Of a stretch of 64,000 bases of DNA, positions 26,234-35,649 are shown piece by piece (the first letter of the stretch is position 1; each line of letters begins with the position of its first letter). Where the stretch lies: NCBI GenBank assembly GCA_963809545.1, contig CAWEKD010000009.1, forward strand, positions 310,001-374,000. The letters run 5' to 3'. The translations under genes and the position numbers were made by a program. The notes beneath the pieces were generated by a model. The model was not told the origin of the DNA. It searched no databases and was given only the letters and a program-made list of their open reading frames with translations. The stretch is from Natronosporangium sp035305625 (GTDB taxonomy: Bacteria > Actinomycetota > Actinomycetes > Mycobacteriales > Micromonosporaceae).

Positions 26234-27282
26234 GCCGCTCCCGGAAACGGCCCACCCGGCGGCCGAACCCGTCGCGACCGCGGCGACGCCGGACCACCCG
26301 GAGGTTGCCGGCTGGCTGGGATCGGCTGGTGGCGGTGGGGAAGCGGTCCCGGGTCGGCCGGTGGCTCGGACACCAGCTCCGTCGGCTGCTCACCCCCTTC
26401 AGCTTCGGGGTGCTGGGTTGCCTGTTCTTGGCGGGATGGGCGCTGTGGTCCGGCGGCGTACTGGACGGCCCGATCGCCCGAGAGGTGCGGACCTCGTCGG
26501 TGTATGTCGCGCCCGGGGTCGAGCTGGACGAGGCCGCGGCGGAACGGATCATCGGCAACCGTCGGCTGGTGGTGGTGATGCTGGCGCCGGACGCCGACCT
26601 GAGGGCGGGCTGCCAAGAGGTCACGCGCGCCGCTGCCGGCACGGTCGTACTCCTGCTCAAACCGGACGGCGACGGGTACGACCATTACGGTTGCGCCCTG
26701 GTGCCCGGCTACGACGGCGAGAACTTCGGTCGGGCGTTCGTCACGGAACTTCGGATCAGCCGCGGCATCGACGCCTTCCCGGGCCAGCCCCTGGAAGCGG
26801 TGAAGATGGTCGTGCTCAACTACGACCTGCTGGTGAAGGCCGGCACGATCCCGGATGGCGCCCGCACCGTCAGCCCCTCCCTCCCCCGCTACCTGGTGGC
26901 GGGGGCGGCGGTACTCGCCGTGTGCGTCGGCTCCACGGTGGCGTATGCCGCGGCCCGGCAGGCTGGCCGGCGCACCGCGAGGTATCTGGCGCGGCGGGAG
27001 GCGCTCGCTGATCTACGCGCCCAACTGGCCGCCAGCATCAGCGTACTGGCTGCGCAGCTTATCGAACTTGATCGCTACTATCCGAAGCCGGACACCGTCA
27101 ACGGTCGCCGATATCGGAAACTGGCGGCCGAATACCTCACACTGCTCGACACCTTCGCCACCACTATCGATCCCGACGAAGTCACCGTGACCCGCCTCAT
27201 CCGGCGCGCGGAGACCCTCAGCGCCCGCTGCCGGATGCTCGCCGACGCTCGGGACCGGTCGCAGACAGCGAAAACCAGGTAG
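26230..27282 (+). CDS. Membrane protein, same topology as upstream neighbour
   Basis: 350 residues starting with an ATGA overlap to the gene before. A very basic N-terminus of about 55 residues (Arg/Lys-rich, twin-Arg-like only by composition) leads into a helix (LLTPFSFGVLGCLFLAGWALW region), an external domain of about 140 residues with VYVAPGVELDEAAAERIIG, and a second helix (YLVAGAAVLAVCVGSTVAYAA, about 218-238). The cytoplasmic tail is helical and probably coiled (residues 245-345). It could be a diverged paralogue of the preceding protein. Function unknown. Confidence 0.65.
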   Translation: MSRSRKRPTRRPNPSRPRRRRTTRRLPAGWDRLVAVGKRSRVGRWLGHQLRRLLTPFSFGVLGCLFLAGWALWSGGVLDGPIAREVRTSSVYVAPGVELDEAAAERIIGNRRLVVVMLAPDADLRAGCQEVTRAAAGTVVLLLKPDGDGYDHYGCALVPGYDGENFGRAFVTELRISRGIDAFPGQPLEAVKMVVLNYDLLVKAGTIPDGARTVSPSLPRYLVAGAAVLAVCVGSTVAYAAARQAGRRTARYLARREALADLRAQLAASISVLAAQLIELDRYYPKPDTVNGRRYRKLAAEYLTLLDTFATTIDPDEVTVTRLIRRAETLSARCRMLADARDRSQTAKTR

Positions 27283-27365
27283 CTCCCGGTTCGCTATCGT
27301 GCTGGCTGTCCTACGGTGGTGATCATCCTGGCCCCGATCTCGTCGTACCTCCGGAGGAGGCTGGC

Positions 27366-28097
27366 ATGACCCTCGATCGCGTCACCGAGCCGACCGACCG
27401 TCGCTCCGCGGGTACGCTCGCCAACCTCCGCGATGTCGGCACCGCCAGCCCACTGCTTCGGCGCGGCGTCCTGTACCGCAGCGACGCCCCCTTGTCCACC
27501 GACGAGCCGCCGCTCGCCCACCCGTGGCCCCCCACGACCGTCATCGACCTGCGCGACCACGGGGAGAAAGCGGAGCCGCATCCGTACCGCCACACCAGCC
27601 GGGTGGTCGACCTGCCGCTGTTGGCGGGCTCGGTCCGCGCGCCACAGACGCTGGCCAATGGGCTCGCCGCGCTCTACACCCACCTCCTCCACACCCCGAC
27701 GACCGCCTCCCTGCTGGTCGCCGCGGTGCAGACGATCGCCGAGGCGGACGGGGGCGTGCTGGTGCACTGCACCGCTGGTAAGGACCGGACCGGGGTGACG
27801 GTCGCCATCGCCCTGCGGCTCGTCGGCATCGACCACGACGCGATCATCGCCGACTACACCCGTACCGCGGCCATGATGCCGGCGGTACAAGCGCGCATGG
27901 CCCGGACCGTCCGGAGAAGCTCTCGGGAGCCCGCGCGCGTGTCCCTCCCACCGGAAGTCCTGGCGGCTCCCAGTCACGCCATCGAGGCCCTCCTCCAGGC
28001 GTTGGAGGAGCACGACGGTGGCGTCCACGGCTGGTACCTCACCCACGGCGGCGAACCTCGGCTGCTGGACGCCCTCGCCCAGCGGCTTCTTCACTAA
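27366..28097 (+). CDS. Tyrosine-protein phosphatase (family 3-like)
   Basis: 243 residues, ATG preceded by GGAGGAGG. The active-site loop is VHCTAGKDRTGVTVAIAL, the C-x5-R signature with the Lys-Asp extension typical of bacterial tyrosine/phosphoinositide phosphatases such as PtpB-type proteins. Other family marks are NLRDVGT and RRGVLYRSDAP near the N-terminus and TVIDLRDHGEK as the general-acid region. These enzymes remove phosphate from Tyr or lipids; the substrate is unknown. It stands between the membrane gene unit and the racemase-fold gene on the same strand. Confidence 0.88.
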   Translation: MTLDRVTEPTDRRSAGTLANLRDVGTASPLLRRGVLYRSDAPLSTDEPPLAHPWPPTTVIDLRDHGEKAEPHPYRHTSRVVDLPLLAGSVRAPQTLANGLAALYTHLLHTPTTASLLVAAVQTIAEADGGVLVHCTAGKDRTGVTVAIALRLVGIDHDAIIADYTRTAAMMPAVQARMARTVRRSSREPARVSLPPEVLAAPSHAIEALLQALEEHDGGVHGWYLTHGGEPRLLDALAQRLLH

Positions 28098-28183
28098 CAG
28101 ACCCTCCACTCCGGCTTTCGGCCGATCACGCACGCCGCCTGCGAGCCCTGCCGCATTCCTTCCCGATCCCGTATGGTGCCGAT

Positions 28184-29393
28184 GTGGCAGGCGTGCACGT
28201 GGACCGGGACGCGCGAGCTCGGCTGGACCGGGCCACTGCCCCACTGGACCCGCCCCTGGCCGTGGTGGACCTGGACGCCTTTGACGCCAATGCGGACGCG
28301 CTGGTCACCGCCGCCGGCGGCACACCCCTCCGCGTGGCGAGCAAGTCGGTCCGCTGCCGCGAGCTGCTGCGGCGGGTGCTCGCCCGTCCCGGGTGGCGGG
28401 GCGTGCTCGCGTACACCGTGGCCGAGGCGCTGTGGCTGGTCCACACCGGTGTCTGCGACGACGTGGTGGTCGGCTACCCCAGTGTGGAGCGGGCCGCGCT
28501 GCGGCAGCTGGCCAGCGATCCGACGGCGCTGGCGGCGGTGACGCTGATGGTGGACGATCCGGCGCAGCTGGAGCTGGTCGACGCGCTCGTACCCCCGGCG
28601 GCCCGGCCCGCCCCGGTGCGGGTCTGCCTGGACCTGGACGCCTCCTGGCGCATGTTCGGCCGAGTGCACGTGGGGGTCCGCCGCTCCCCGGTGCACACCC
28701 CGCACCAGGCCGGTGAGCTGGCCGCCGCGGTGGCGGCTCGACCCGGGTTCGTGCTGGTCGGGCTGATGGCGTACGAGGCGCAGGTGGCCGGGGTGCCGGA
28801 CGCCGGCGCCGGGGGTGCGGGCGGTCGCGGTCCGGCAGATGCAGCGCCGTTCCCTCCAGGAGCTCCGGGCTCGTCGAGCCGCGGCGGTGGCGGCGGTGGA
28901 GCGCCACGCCAAACTGGAGTTCGTCAACGGCGGCGGCACCGGCAGCGTGGCGGCGACCGCGGCGGATCCGACGGTGACCGAGGTGACGGCCGGGTCCGGG
29001 TTGTACGGACCGGCGCTGTTCGACCACTACCGCGCGTGGCGCCCGCGACCGGCGGCGCTGTTCGCGCTGCCGGTGGTCCGTCGGCCGGCACCGGGCGTGG
29101 TGACCGTGGCCGGCGGCGGCTGGATCGCCTCCGGTCCCCCGGACGCCAGCCGGTCACCGGTGCCGTGGTTGCCGGCGGGACTCCGCCTGACCGCTACCGA
29201 GGGCGCCGGCGAGGTGCAGACCCCGCTGGTGGGGGCGGCCGCGGCCGACCTGGTCCCCGGGGACCGGGTGTGGTTCCGGCACGCCAAGGCGGGTGAGTTG
29301 TGCGAGCGGGTGGACCGGCTGCATCTGCTCGCCGGGGACGAGGTGGTCGGGGCAGCGCCGACCTACCGCGGGGAGGGGCGCACCTTCCTGTGA
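28184..29393 (+). pseudogene. Alanine racemase-fold amino acid deaminase/aldolase, frameshifted
   Basis: A fold-type III PLP enzyme, similar to D-threonine aldolase and D-serine dehydratase-like proteins. PLP-binding region PLRVASKSVRCREL lies near residue 45, and the C-terminal metal-binding part VWFRHAKAGELCERVD near the end. The first 205 codons read from GTG at 28184; from about 28805 the conserved sequence VRAVAVRQMQRRSLQEL continues in another frame to the TGA at 29393. Removing one G from the G-run at about 28806-28810 restores a single frame of 402 codons. No other damage is visible, so a sequence error is more likely than decay. TATGGT lies six bases before the GTG (leaderless). Confidence 0.75.
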
Positions 29394-30696
29394 GCACCCG
29401 GACGTGGCGGAACTGGGCCGGCAACCAACGCGGGCACGCGACCGTGGCGCGGCCGCGCACGCAGGATGAGCTGGTCGCGCTGGTCGATCAGGCACGACGG
29501 GCAGGCCGTCGGCTCAAGGTGGTCGGCAGTGGCCACTCGTTCACCGACATCGCTCTCGCCGACGACATCCGACTGGAGCTGCCCCGCACCGGCCTACTGC
29601 AGCCGGGCCCACCCGGATCCCGCCGGGTGACCGTCCCGCCGGGATGACCCTGCGTCAGATCAACACCTGGCTGGCCGCGCACGGTCTGGCGCTGCCGAAC
29701 CTCGGTGACATCGACGCGCAGACCATCGCCGGGGCCCTCGCCACCGGCACCCACGGCACCGGCGCCGCCTCCGGTGGGCTGGCCACCCAGGTGGTGGGGC
29801 TGACCCTGGTCACCGGCACCGGTGAGGTGCTGCGCTGTTCGGAGACCGCGCACCCGGAGGTGTTCGCGGCCGCCCGGGTCGGGTTGGGCGCTCTCGGGGT
29901 GGTCACCGAGGTGACCCTGCAGTGCGTGGACGCGTTCGTGCTGCACGCCGACGAACGCCCGCTGCCGTTGGCGCAGACCCTGGCCGAGTTCGATGAGCTC
30001 TGCGCCACCAACCAGCACGTCGAGTTCTACTGGATGCCGTACACCGACCGCACGCTGGTGAAGCGGAACAACCGCACCGAGGTGGACAGCAGTCCGATGT
30101 CCCGGCTGGCGGCGTGGTGGGAGAACGATTTCCTGCAGAACGTCGCCCTCGGTGCGGTCTGCCGGCTGGGGCGGGCGATGCCGGCGGCGATGCCGTGGCT
30201 GGCGCGGCGGGTCGCCGGCTTCTTCTCCCCGGTCACCTACACCAACCGCTCCGACCGGGTCTTCACCACTCCGCGTCGGGTCCGGTTCGTGGAGATGGAG
30301 TACGCGCTGCCCCGCCCGGCGCTGCCGGAGGCGTTCGCCGCCCTGCAGCGGATCGTGGCCACCTCACCAGTGAGAGTGATCCTGCCGGTGGAGGTACGGG
30401 TCGGGGCGGCCGACGACATCTGGCTGTCCCCCGGGTACGGCCGGGACTCGGTCTACATCGCCATCCACCAGTACGTGGGGGCGCCGTACGAGCCGTACTT
30501 CCGCGCCTTCGAGCAGGTGTGCGTGGAGCTGGGCGGGCGCCCGCACTGGGGGAAGCTGCACTGGCGGGACGCGGCGTCGCTGGCACCGGTGTATCCCCGG
30601 TTCACCGACTTCCTGGCGCTGCGGGACCGGCTCGACCCGGACCGGATGTTCACCAACCGCTACCTCGACCGGGTGCTCGGCCGCGCCCGCGCCTGA
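29390..30696 (+). pseudogene. D-arabinono-1,4-lactone oxidase family FAD enzyme, frameshifted
   Basis: A sugar-lactone oxidase of the vanillyl-alcohol-oxidase type. The FAD motif VGSGHSFTDIALAD has the His used for covalent flavin in the family. NLGDIDAQTIAGALATGTHGTG and the C-terminal HWGKLH, FLALRDRLDPDRMFTNRYLDR are typical of D-arabinono-lactone oxidases. GTG at 29390 overlaps the previous stop (GTGA). Frame 1 ends at a TGA at 29646; one added G in CCGCCGGGATG (about 29640) joins VTVPPG directly to MTLRQINTW, which matches homologues. One indel and no nonsense codon elsewhere suggest sequencing error. Confidence 0.78.
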
Positions 30697-30859
30697 CCGG
30701 GAGCGGGGAGTCCACCACTTCCTGCGGGCGGGTGAGGGTCGCTCCCTCCGCCCGTGACGGCCTGACCGACCTGCGTCCAGGGCCGACAATTCCGCGCTGA
30801 AAATTCGCGCGCACTTTTTTGTCGAGGGGGGGCTCCAGTTCCGTAGTACAGGCAGAAGA

Positions 30860-30881
30860 GGGGGATAGAGAGAACTCCCCC
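30860..30881 (+). other. Small hairpin in the leader of lanthipeptide precursor 1
   Basis: GGGGGA (30860-30865) pairs with TCCCCC (30876-30881) around a 10-nt loop, ending about 10 bases before the AAGGAGGAG ribosome-binding site. It could stabilise the 5' end of the mRNA. Upstream at 30791-30818 a weak CGCGC/GCGCG stem followed by T6 may end the oxidase transcript. Confidence 0.35.
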
Positions 30882-30882
30882 A

Positions 30883-31229
30883 ACAAACCAAGGAGGAGAA
30901 CAATGAGCGTCCTTCGCCTGCAGAACCTGGAGCCCCGCACCACCCAGGCCGGTGCCCTGGGCCTGAGCCTGACCAGCAGCCACACCGACTGCTGCAAGGA
31001 CTCCAAGGAAATCCAGTAATTAGCAACAGTCCGCACTACCGACTGATCTGTCGGCACAAAGCAACAACTCAGTAATACCCGCAGAAGACGAAACCACACA
31101 AAATTTCTCGACAAACCAAGGAGGAGAACAATGAGCGTCCTTCGCCTGCAGAACCTGGAGCCCCGCACCACCCAGGCCGGCGCCCTGGGCCTGAGCCTGA
31201 CCAGCAGCCACACCAACTGCTGCAAGTCC
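30883..31229 (+). repeat. Direct duplication carrying twin precursor genes
   Basis: Two copies, 30883-31001 and 31111-31229, start 228 bp apart and are nearly identical from the shared ribosome-binding region (ACAAACCAAGGAGGAG) to the codons for the Cys pair. They differ at one synonymous Gly codon and one Asp/Asn codon, and diverge only in the last codons. This indicates a recent tandem duplication. Confidence 0.85.
30903..31019 (+). CDS. Class III lanthipeptide precursor 1
   Basis: 38 residues, ATG with AAGGAGGAG before it. The leader has the class III recognition motif L-x-L-Q (LRLQ, residues 4-7). The core GLSLTSSHTDCC contains Ser22-x2-Ser25-x4-Cys30, the spacing that gives a labionin or lanthionine ring in class III peptides such as labyrinthopeptin and SapB. 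A second Cys31 and Thr24, Ser26, Thr28 leave room for further rings. The tail KDSKEIQ after the Cys pair is unusually polar and long for the class. The synthetase and exporter genes follow. Too short for routine gene callers. Confidence 0.88.
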   Translation: MSVLRLQNLEPRTTQAGALGLSLTSSHTDCCKDSKEIQ

Positions 31230-31244
31230 GAGGAAATCCAGTAA
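31131..31244 (+). CDS. Class III lanthipeptide precursor 2
   Basis: 37 residues, a near copy of the upstream precursor. Leader and ring region are the same except Asn29 for Asp29; the tail is KSEEIQ rather than KDSKEIQ. It keeps LRLQ and Ser22-x2-Ser25-x4-Cys30. Having two nearly identical precursors may raise peptide dose, or the two products may act together; the sequence alone cannot decide. Confidence 0.87.
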   Translation: MSVLRLQNLEPRTTQAGALGLSLTSSHTNCCKSEEIQ

Positions 31245-31270
31245 ACATGTAGCACCCGCCTACCAACACT

Positions 31271-31319
31271 AATTCCGTGTAGGGGTGCGCTAGACGTACC
31301 CCTACACGGAATTTTTCTT
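31271..31319 (+). terminator. Intrinsic terminator/attenuator between precursors and lanKC
   Basis: A perfect 16-bp stem (31271-31286 with 31298-31313, arm AATTCCGTGTAGGGGT), extendable by three inner pairs with one wobble, is followed by TTTTTCTTT. This has the form of a rho-independent terminator. Since lanKC starts only 49 bp further on the same strand, partial read-through would yield many precursor transcripts and fewer enzyme transcripts. Confidence 0.85.
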
Positions 31320-31367
31320 TCCCCACGCCCCCCACCAGCGGATTCCCAGAGATACAAGGAGGCAGGC

Positions 31368-34037
31368 ATGCGCGACGAACGCTGGGTCAACCGTTTCCAT
31401 TACGCCTGGAACGACACGCTGTTCTTTGATCCGCTCGATGTGTACTACGAGCCCAGGAAAGACCACTTTCTATCTGATCTTGATGAAGAGGTCAAATCCC
31501 GGTTCGTCCGCTCGGGTATCTGGTGGAGCTACCGGCACAACCCGAACCTGCCGACACAGGGATGGAAGATACACGTGTCGGCGACTCACCGCAATGTCCG
31601 CGCCGTCGCCAACGCGGTGATCAACTATCTGGTTACCCACCACATCGATTTCAAGATCGCCTTGGACATGAACATCTTTGAGATGCTCAACTCCAAGGCC
31701 ATGTCCCGGGGTAGCGGCGGCAAGCTCATCACGATCTACCCAGAAAACGACGATGAGTTCCGGAGCTGCATTGCCGACCTGGCACAGATCCTGGACGGTG
31801 CCGAAGGCGCCTATGTGCTCTCGGACATGCGATACCGCGACTGTAAGTCCCTCTACTTCCGGTACGGGCAATTCATCAACACTTCCACCGTCGATGTCCT
31901 CGGCCGGAAGGTGCCACACATCATCGGACCAGACGGACCGATCCCCGACGACCGAAAACCTCACTATTCCCAGCCCTGGTGGTTGCCTTGGCCGTTCACC
32001 GACTGGAAGCCCAACGACGATTCGGATGAGGAGGAACTACTTGGGGGCCGTTTCCGGGTGACCGAGGCTCTCCAGTTTTCCAACAGCGGCGGTGTCTACA
32101 AGGCTGAGGACACCGCGAACAACAATCAGCTCGTCGTGATCAAAGAGGCGCGTCCACACACCAACTTCAACCCTCGCAAGGATCACGATGCGACCGACAT
32201 CCTCGCGCGAGAGTGGGAGTTTCTCAACATCCTCGGCGATGTCGAGTCGTTCCCCGCCCCGATCGCCAAGTTCCGCCACTGGGAGCACCACTTCATCGCA
32301 GAGGAGTTCGTCGACCGCTCCGACATCCGCTCGGTGTTGCTCGAGCACAACCCGCTCGCGCAACCGGGAGCGGACTCGCAGGAGTTCCTCCGTATCTTCC
32401 TCACCGTCTTCCGCGGCCTGGTGCGCGCGGTACAGGCCGCTCACCAGCGGGGCGTCATCCTCGGCGATCTCACCGCGGCCAACATCCTGATCGACTCTGA
32501 CAGCTTCGAGATCACCATCATCGATCTCGAGGCGTGCCGACTGGCGGAGACGGAACAGGAAAACCACCATCTGCAAGAGACGGTCGAGCTGTACACGCCC
32601 GGGTTCAGTCATTCCCGGCGCGCCGACGGCGCCTCCGACTTCGCAGGCGACCTGTACAGCATCGCCACCATCATGTCCTACTTCATCTTCCCGATCGCGG
32701 CGATGTCGTACCTGCGGGAAGACGTCTTCGAGCTCTACCGGTACTTCATCGATGCCCTCGGCTGGCCGGTGCAGATCCACGAGGTGATCAAGGACTTGGC
32801 GCAGGCGCGCATCTCACTCGAGGACGTCCTCGAATTCCTGGCGGACGACACCGCCCTGATCGCGCAGGTGCAGGAGCCGTCGCGCGAGCCGGTGGTGGAG
32901 GAGCAGCTCAAGCTCCCCGAGGTGAAGACCGGAGTGGCGCTGTTCATGAAGACCGTGGCCGACCTCGACCGGGAAACGCTCTTCCCGGTGGATCCGTTCG
33001 CCTACGTCACCAACCCGTTGAGCCTCGGGTTCGGAGCGTCCGGGGTGCTCTGGGCACTCGAGCGCTCCGGCTTCTCCCTCCGGCCCGAGTGGCGGGAATG
33101 GCTGGAGAAGCAGGTGACGGACCTTGACATCGACGAGTACCCGAACGGGCTGATGAGCGGGTTGGCGGGCATCGCCTGGGCGTTGGACGATCTCGGGCTC
33201 CACGCTCCGGCCAGGGATCTGCTGGACCAAGCCAACCGGCGCATGTCAGACATCAACGATTACACCTTCTACTACGGACTCGCCGGGTTGGGCATGGCGA
33301 ACCTGCGCTTCCACCTTCGTGAGCGTCGCCAGGATGACCTGGAGGCCGCCAAGGAGTGTGCGCGGATACTGCGCGACACCGTCCAGCGGGACGGACCGCA
33401 CGTGTACTGGCTGAACGAGTTCGCGAAGGACGGACCGCTGACCGGCCTGGGATTCGGCCAGAGCGGGGTCGCGATGTTCCTGCTGCGGATGTACCAGATC
33501 ACCCAGGACTCCTCCTACCTCCAGCTCGGACGGGACGCGCTGGCATGGGAGATGGCCAACTCCGAGTCGCTCAGCAACGGGGCGATCATGTTCCGCCACG
33601 GCAACACTCTGGAGCCGTACGTGGAGGTCGGCTCTGCTGGAGTCGCCAAGGTCCTGCTTCGCTACGGCGATCTTGATTCCGCCCGCGCCCTCCTGCGGGG
33701 GCTCGACATCGACTATTCGGTCCTGCCCGGATACTCCTTCGGCATGGCCGGCGTCGCAGACACGATGCTGGACGCCGCCGCGATCCTCGGAGACTCGTCG
33801 TACCGTGACATCGCGCTGAAGCAACTCGATTACCTCCGGAGGATCTACCTCTTCGAACCGGCCAAGCGCTTCGCGATTCCGCGGCAGGACGGGACGACCC
33901 CACTGGCTGTTCCCGGCGAAGGCCTGCTGCGCTGCGCCTGCGATCTCCTGACCGGCTCCGCCGGTGTACTCCGCGTACTCCACCGCGCCCACGTCGGCGG
34001 CACGGCGGACTTCCTGCTGGATGAGGTGGCACGATGA
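31368..34037 (+). CDS. Class III lanthipeptide synthetase LanKC
   Basis: 889 residues in three parts. Residues 1-210 form the lyase domain (WKIHVSATHRN, NSKAMSRGSGGKLITIYP). Residues about 225-480 form the kinase domain: glycine loop region VTEALQFSNSGGVYKAE, Lys in VVIKEAR, catalytic ILGDLTAANIL and metal Asp in IIDLEAC. Residues about 510-880 are the LanC-like cyclase with GLAG and GFGQSGV repeats but without the zinc ligands (Cys, CHG) of LanM and class IV enzymes, which defines class III. It phosphorylates Ser/Thr of the precursors, eliminates phosphate and guides ring closure. ATG preceded by AAGGAGGC; end overlaps the exporter gene by four bases. Confidence 0.93.
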   Translation: MRDERWVNRFHYAWNDTLFFDPLDVYYEPRKDHFLSDLDEEVKSRFVRSGIWWSYRHNPNLPTQGWKIHVSATHRNVRAVANAVINYLVTHHIDFKIALDMNIFEMLNSKAMSRGSGGKLITIYPENDDEFRSCIADLAQILDGAEGAYVLSDMRYRDCKSLYFRYGQFINTSTVDVLGRKVPHIIGPDGPIPDDRKPHYSQPWWLPWPFTDWKPNDDSDEEELLGGRFRVTEALQFSNSGGVYKAEDTANNNQLVVIKEARPHTNFNPRKDHDATDILAREWEFLNILGDVESFPAPIAKFRHWEHHFIAEEFVDRSDIRSVLLEHNPLAQPGADSQEFLRIFLTVFRGLVRAVQAAHQRGVILGDLTAANILIDSDSFEITIIDLEACRLAETEQENHHLQETVELYTPGFSHSRRADGASDFAGDLYSIATIMSYFIFPIAAMSYLREDVFELYRYFIDALGWPVQIHEVIKDLAQARISLEDVLEFLADDTALIAQVQEPSREPVVEEQLKLPEVKTGVALFMKTVADLDRETLFPVDPFAYVTNPLSLGFGASGVLWALERSGFSLRPEWREWLEKQVTDLDIDEYPNGLMSGLAGIAWALDDLGLHAPARDLLDQANRRMSDINDYTFYYGLAGLGMANLRFHLRERRQDDLEAAKECARILRDTVQRDGPHVYWLNEFAKDGPLTGLGFGQSGVAMFLLRMYQITQDSSYLQLGRDALAWEMANSESLSNGAIMFRHGNTLEPYVEVGSAGVAKVLLRYGDLDSARALLRGLDIDYSVLPGYSFGMAGVADTMLDAAAILGDSSYRDIALKQLDYLRRIYLFEPAKRFAIPRQDGTTPLAVPGEGLLRCACDLLTGSAGVLRVLHRAHVGGTADFLLDEVAR

Positions 34038-35554
34038 AAGAGCTTTGGGGTGCCCTCCGGGGCCACCGGCCCCGATTCCTCGCGATCGCCCTCGCGGAGA
34101 CGCTCCTGGGCGGCATCGAAGCCCTGGTACACCCGCTCCTGCTCAAGGCGATCTTCGATCAGGCGATCCTCGCCAAGAATCTCGACACGTTCATCACCCT
34201 CAGCGCCTCCTATCTCCTGTTCGGGGTCGGGCTCAACCTCGGCTCCTACTGGATCTCGTGCTGGCGGAAGCGGTTCGAGAACTCGATGGTGCTGGCGCTG
34301 GAGATGGAGCTGTTGGGTCGCACGCTCGACCTGGACGGTCGACAGGTGGCGAAGGCCGGCAAGGCGTCCTACGTCAGCCGGGTCCACAACGATGTCTACG
34401 AGGGCCTCCTGCCGGCTATCCACATCTCGATCAGTGTGGCGAAGCAGGCCCTGGCGTCGGTGGTCTTCGTCGGCGTCCTGCTCTACCTTTCGTGGCAGGC
34501 CAGCCTCATCCTGTTGATCATCATTCCTCCGCTGATCGTCATCAGCAACCGGATCGCCAAGAAGATCCAGGAGAACACCGACCCTGAGCGCGAGGCCGAG
34601 GCCCGGTACATCAACATCCTGGCCCGGACGCTGGATGCCTTCCACGCGCTCCGCGGTATGACGCTGCTGCTGCCTCGCACCCGGGCGGCCAACCAGGAGG
34701 CGCTGCGCGGGTTCCTCGACATCACCTACGTGAACTACCGGCTCAGCGTGAAGCAGCGCACCCTCAGCGACCTGGTCATGAACCTGTCCGACACCGCCTC
34801 CATGATCATCGGTGCGCTCTTCGTGTTCACCGGTCGGATGACGTTCGGCGGCTTCCTCGCGTTCGTCAACTCCCTGTGGCGCGCGGTCACCGGAGTCGTC
34901 GCCGTCATCAACATGATTCCGGAGATCCGCCGAAGCTCGGCGGTGCTCACCCGGATCCGGACGCTCCGCGAGTCGCAGGCGTCGCCGTACCACACCCCCG
35001 GCCCGATCGTGCTGGTCGAGGGCGCCCGGGTCGCCTACGGTGACGAGACGGAAATCACGATCGATGATTTCCGGCTCGACGCCGGTGAGCACGTCCTGCT
35101 CCGAGGACCCAACGGTTGCGGGAAGACGACTCTGCTGCACATCATCTCCGGAAATCTCGCGCCTGATGTCGGGGTGGTCACCCTGCCTTCCCGGGTCGCG
35201 TCCCTCGTCGCGCCGGTGGAGCTTCCTCCGCTGCCGGTGAAGGAGCTGGTCCCCGATGAGCGGCTGCGGACCGCGTTGGATCTGGACAAGCTCGCCGACC
35301 ACCTGCCCTCGGAACTCTCCTCGGGGCAGCGGCAGCGGGCCGGAGTCGCCGCGCTGCTGTGCGAGGAAGCGGACGTCTACCTCCTCGACGAGCCCTTCGC
35401 CAACCTCGACGACGAGAGCCGGGGCAAGGTGCTCCGCGCGATCCAGGAGCGGACCCGCGGGCGTGGCCTGCTGGTGGTGCACCACGGTGACATCGAACTC
35501 GACAGCCAGTTCGATCGGGTGGTCACCTTGTCCGGGGCCGGTGCCCGCACCTGA
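34034..35554 (+). CDS. ABC transporter with fused membrane and ATPase domains, lanthipeptide exporter
   Basis: 506 residues. Six membrane helices fill residues 1-310 (for example ALASVVFVGVLLYLSW and LILLIIIPPLIVISN). The ATPase part is compact: Walker A RGPNGCGKTTLL, signature LSSGQRQR, Walker B VYLLDEPFANLDD, H-loop VVHHGD. At about 170 residues it is shorter than the usual 200-230, with a short helical subdomain. It works as a homodimer and would export the lanthipeptide; a leader protease domain is absent, so the leader must be removed elsewhere. ATGA overlap with lanKC. Confidence 0.9.
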   Translation: MKELWGALRGHRPRFLAIALAETLLGGIEALVHPLLLKAIFDQAILAKNLDTFITLSASYLLFGVGLNLGSYWISCWRKRFENSMVLALEMELLGRTLDLDGRQVAKAGKASYVSRVHNDVYEGLLPAIHISISVAKQALASVVFVGVLLYLSWQASLILLIIIPPLIVISNRIAKKIQENTDPEREAEARYINILARTLDAFHALRGMTLLLPRTRAANQEALRGFLDITYVNYRLSVKQRTLSDLVMNLSDTASMIIGALFVFTGRMTFGGFLAFVNSLWRAVTGVVAVINMIPEIRRSSAVLTRIRTLRESQASPYHTPGPIVLVEGARVAYGDETEITIDDFRLDAGEHVLLRGPNGCGKTTLLHIISGNLAPDVGVVTLPSRVASLVAPVELPPLPVKELVPDERLRTALDLDKLADHLPSELSSGQRQRAGVAALLCEEADVYLLDEPFANLDDESRGKVLRAIQERTRGRGLLVVHHGDIELDSQFDRVVTLSGAGART

Positions 35555-35593
35555 CCCCCGAGGATCGCCTACGGGCCGGGCGGACAGCCGCCC

Positions 35594-35643
35594 CAGACGG
35601 CTGGTCCCGTCACCACGTCCATGGTGGCGGGACCAGCCGTCTG
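35594..35643. terminator. Bidirectional hairpin terminator
   Basis: A 22-bp stem with one wobble (35594-35615 with 35622-35643) and a six-base loop lies between the ABC exporter gene and the convergent sigma factor gene, whose stop is at 35650. It would end both transcripts. Confidence 0.8.
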
Positions 35644-35649
35644 TGCTGC

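Noticed and set aside
31368..34037. LanKC as class IV (LanL) synthetase
   Set aside because: The cyclase part lacks the zinc Cys and His ligands of class IV; class III fits.
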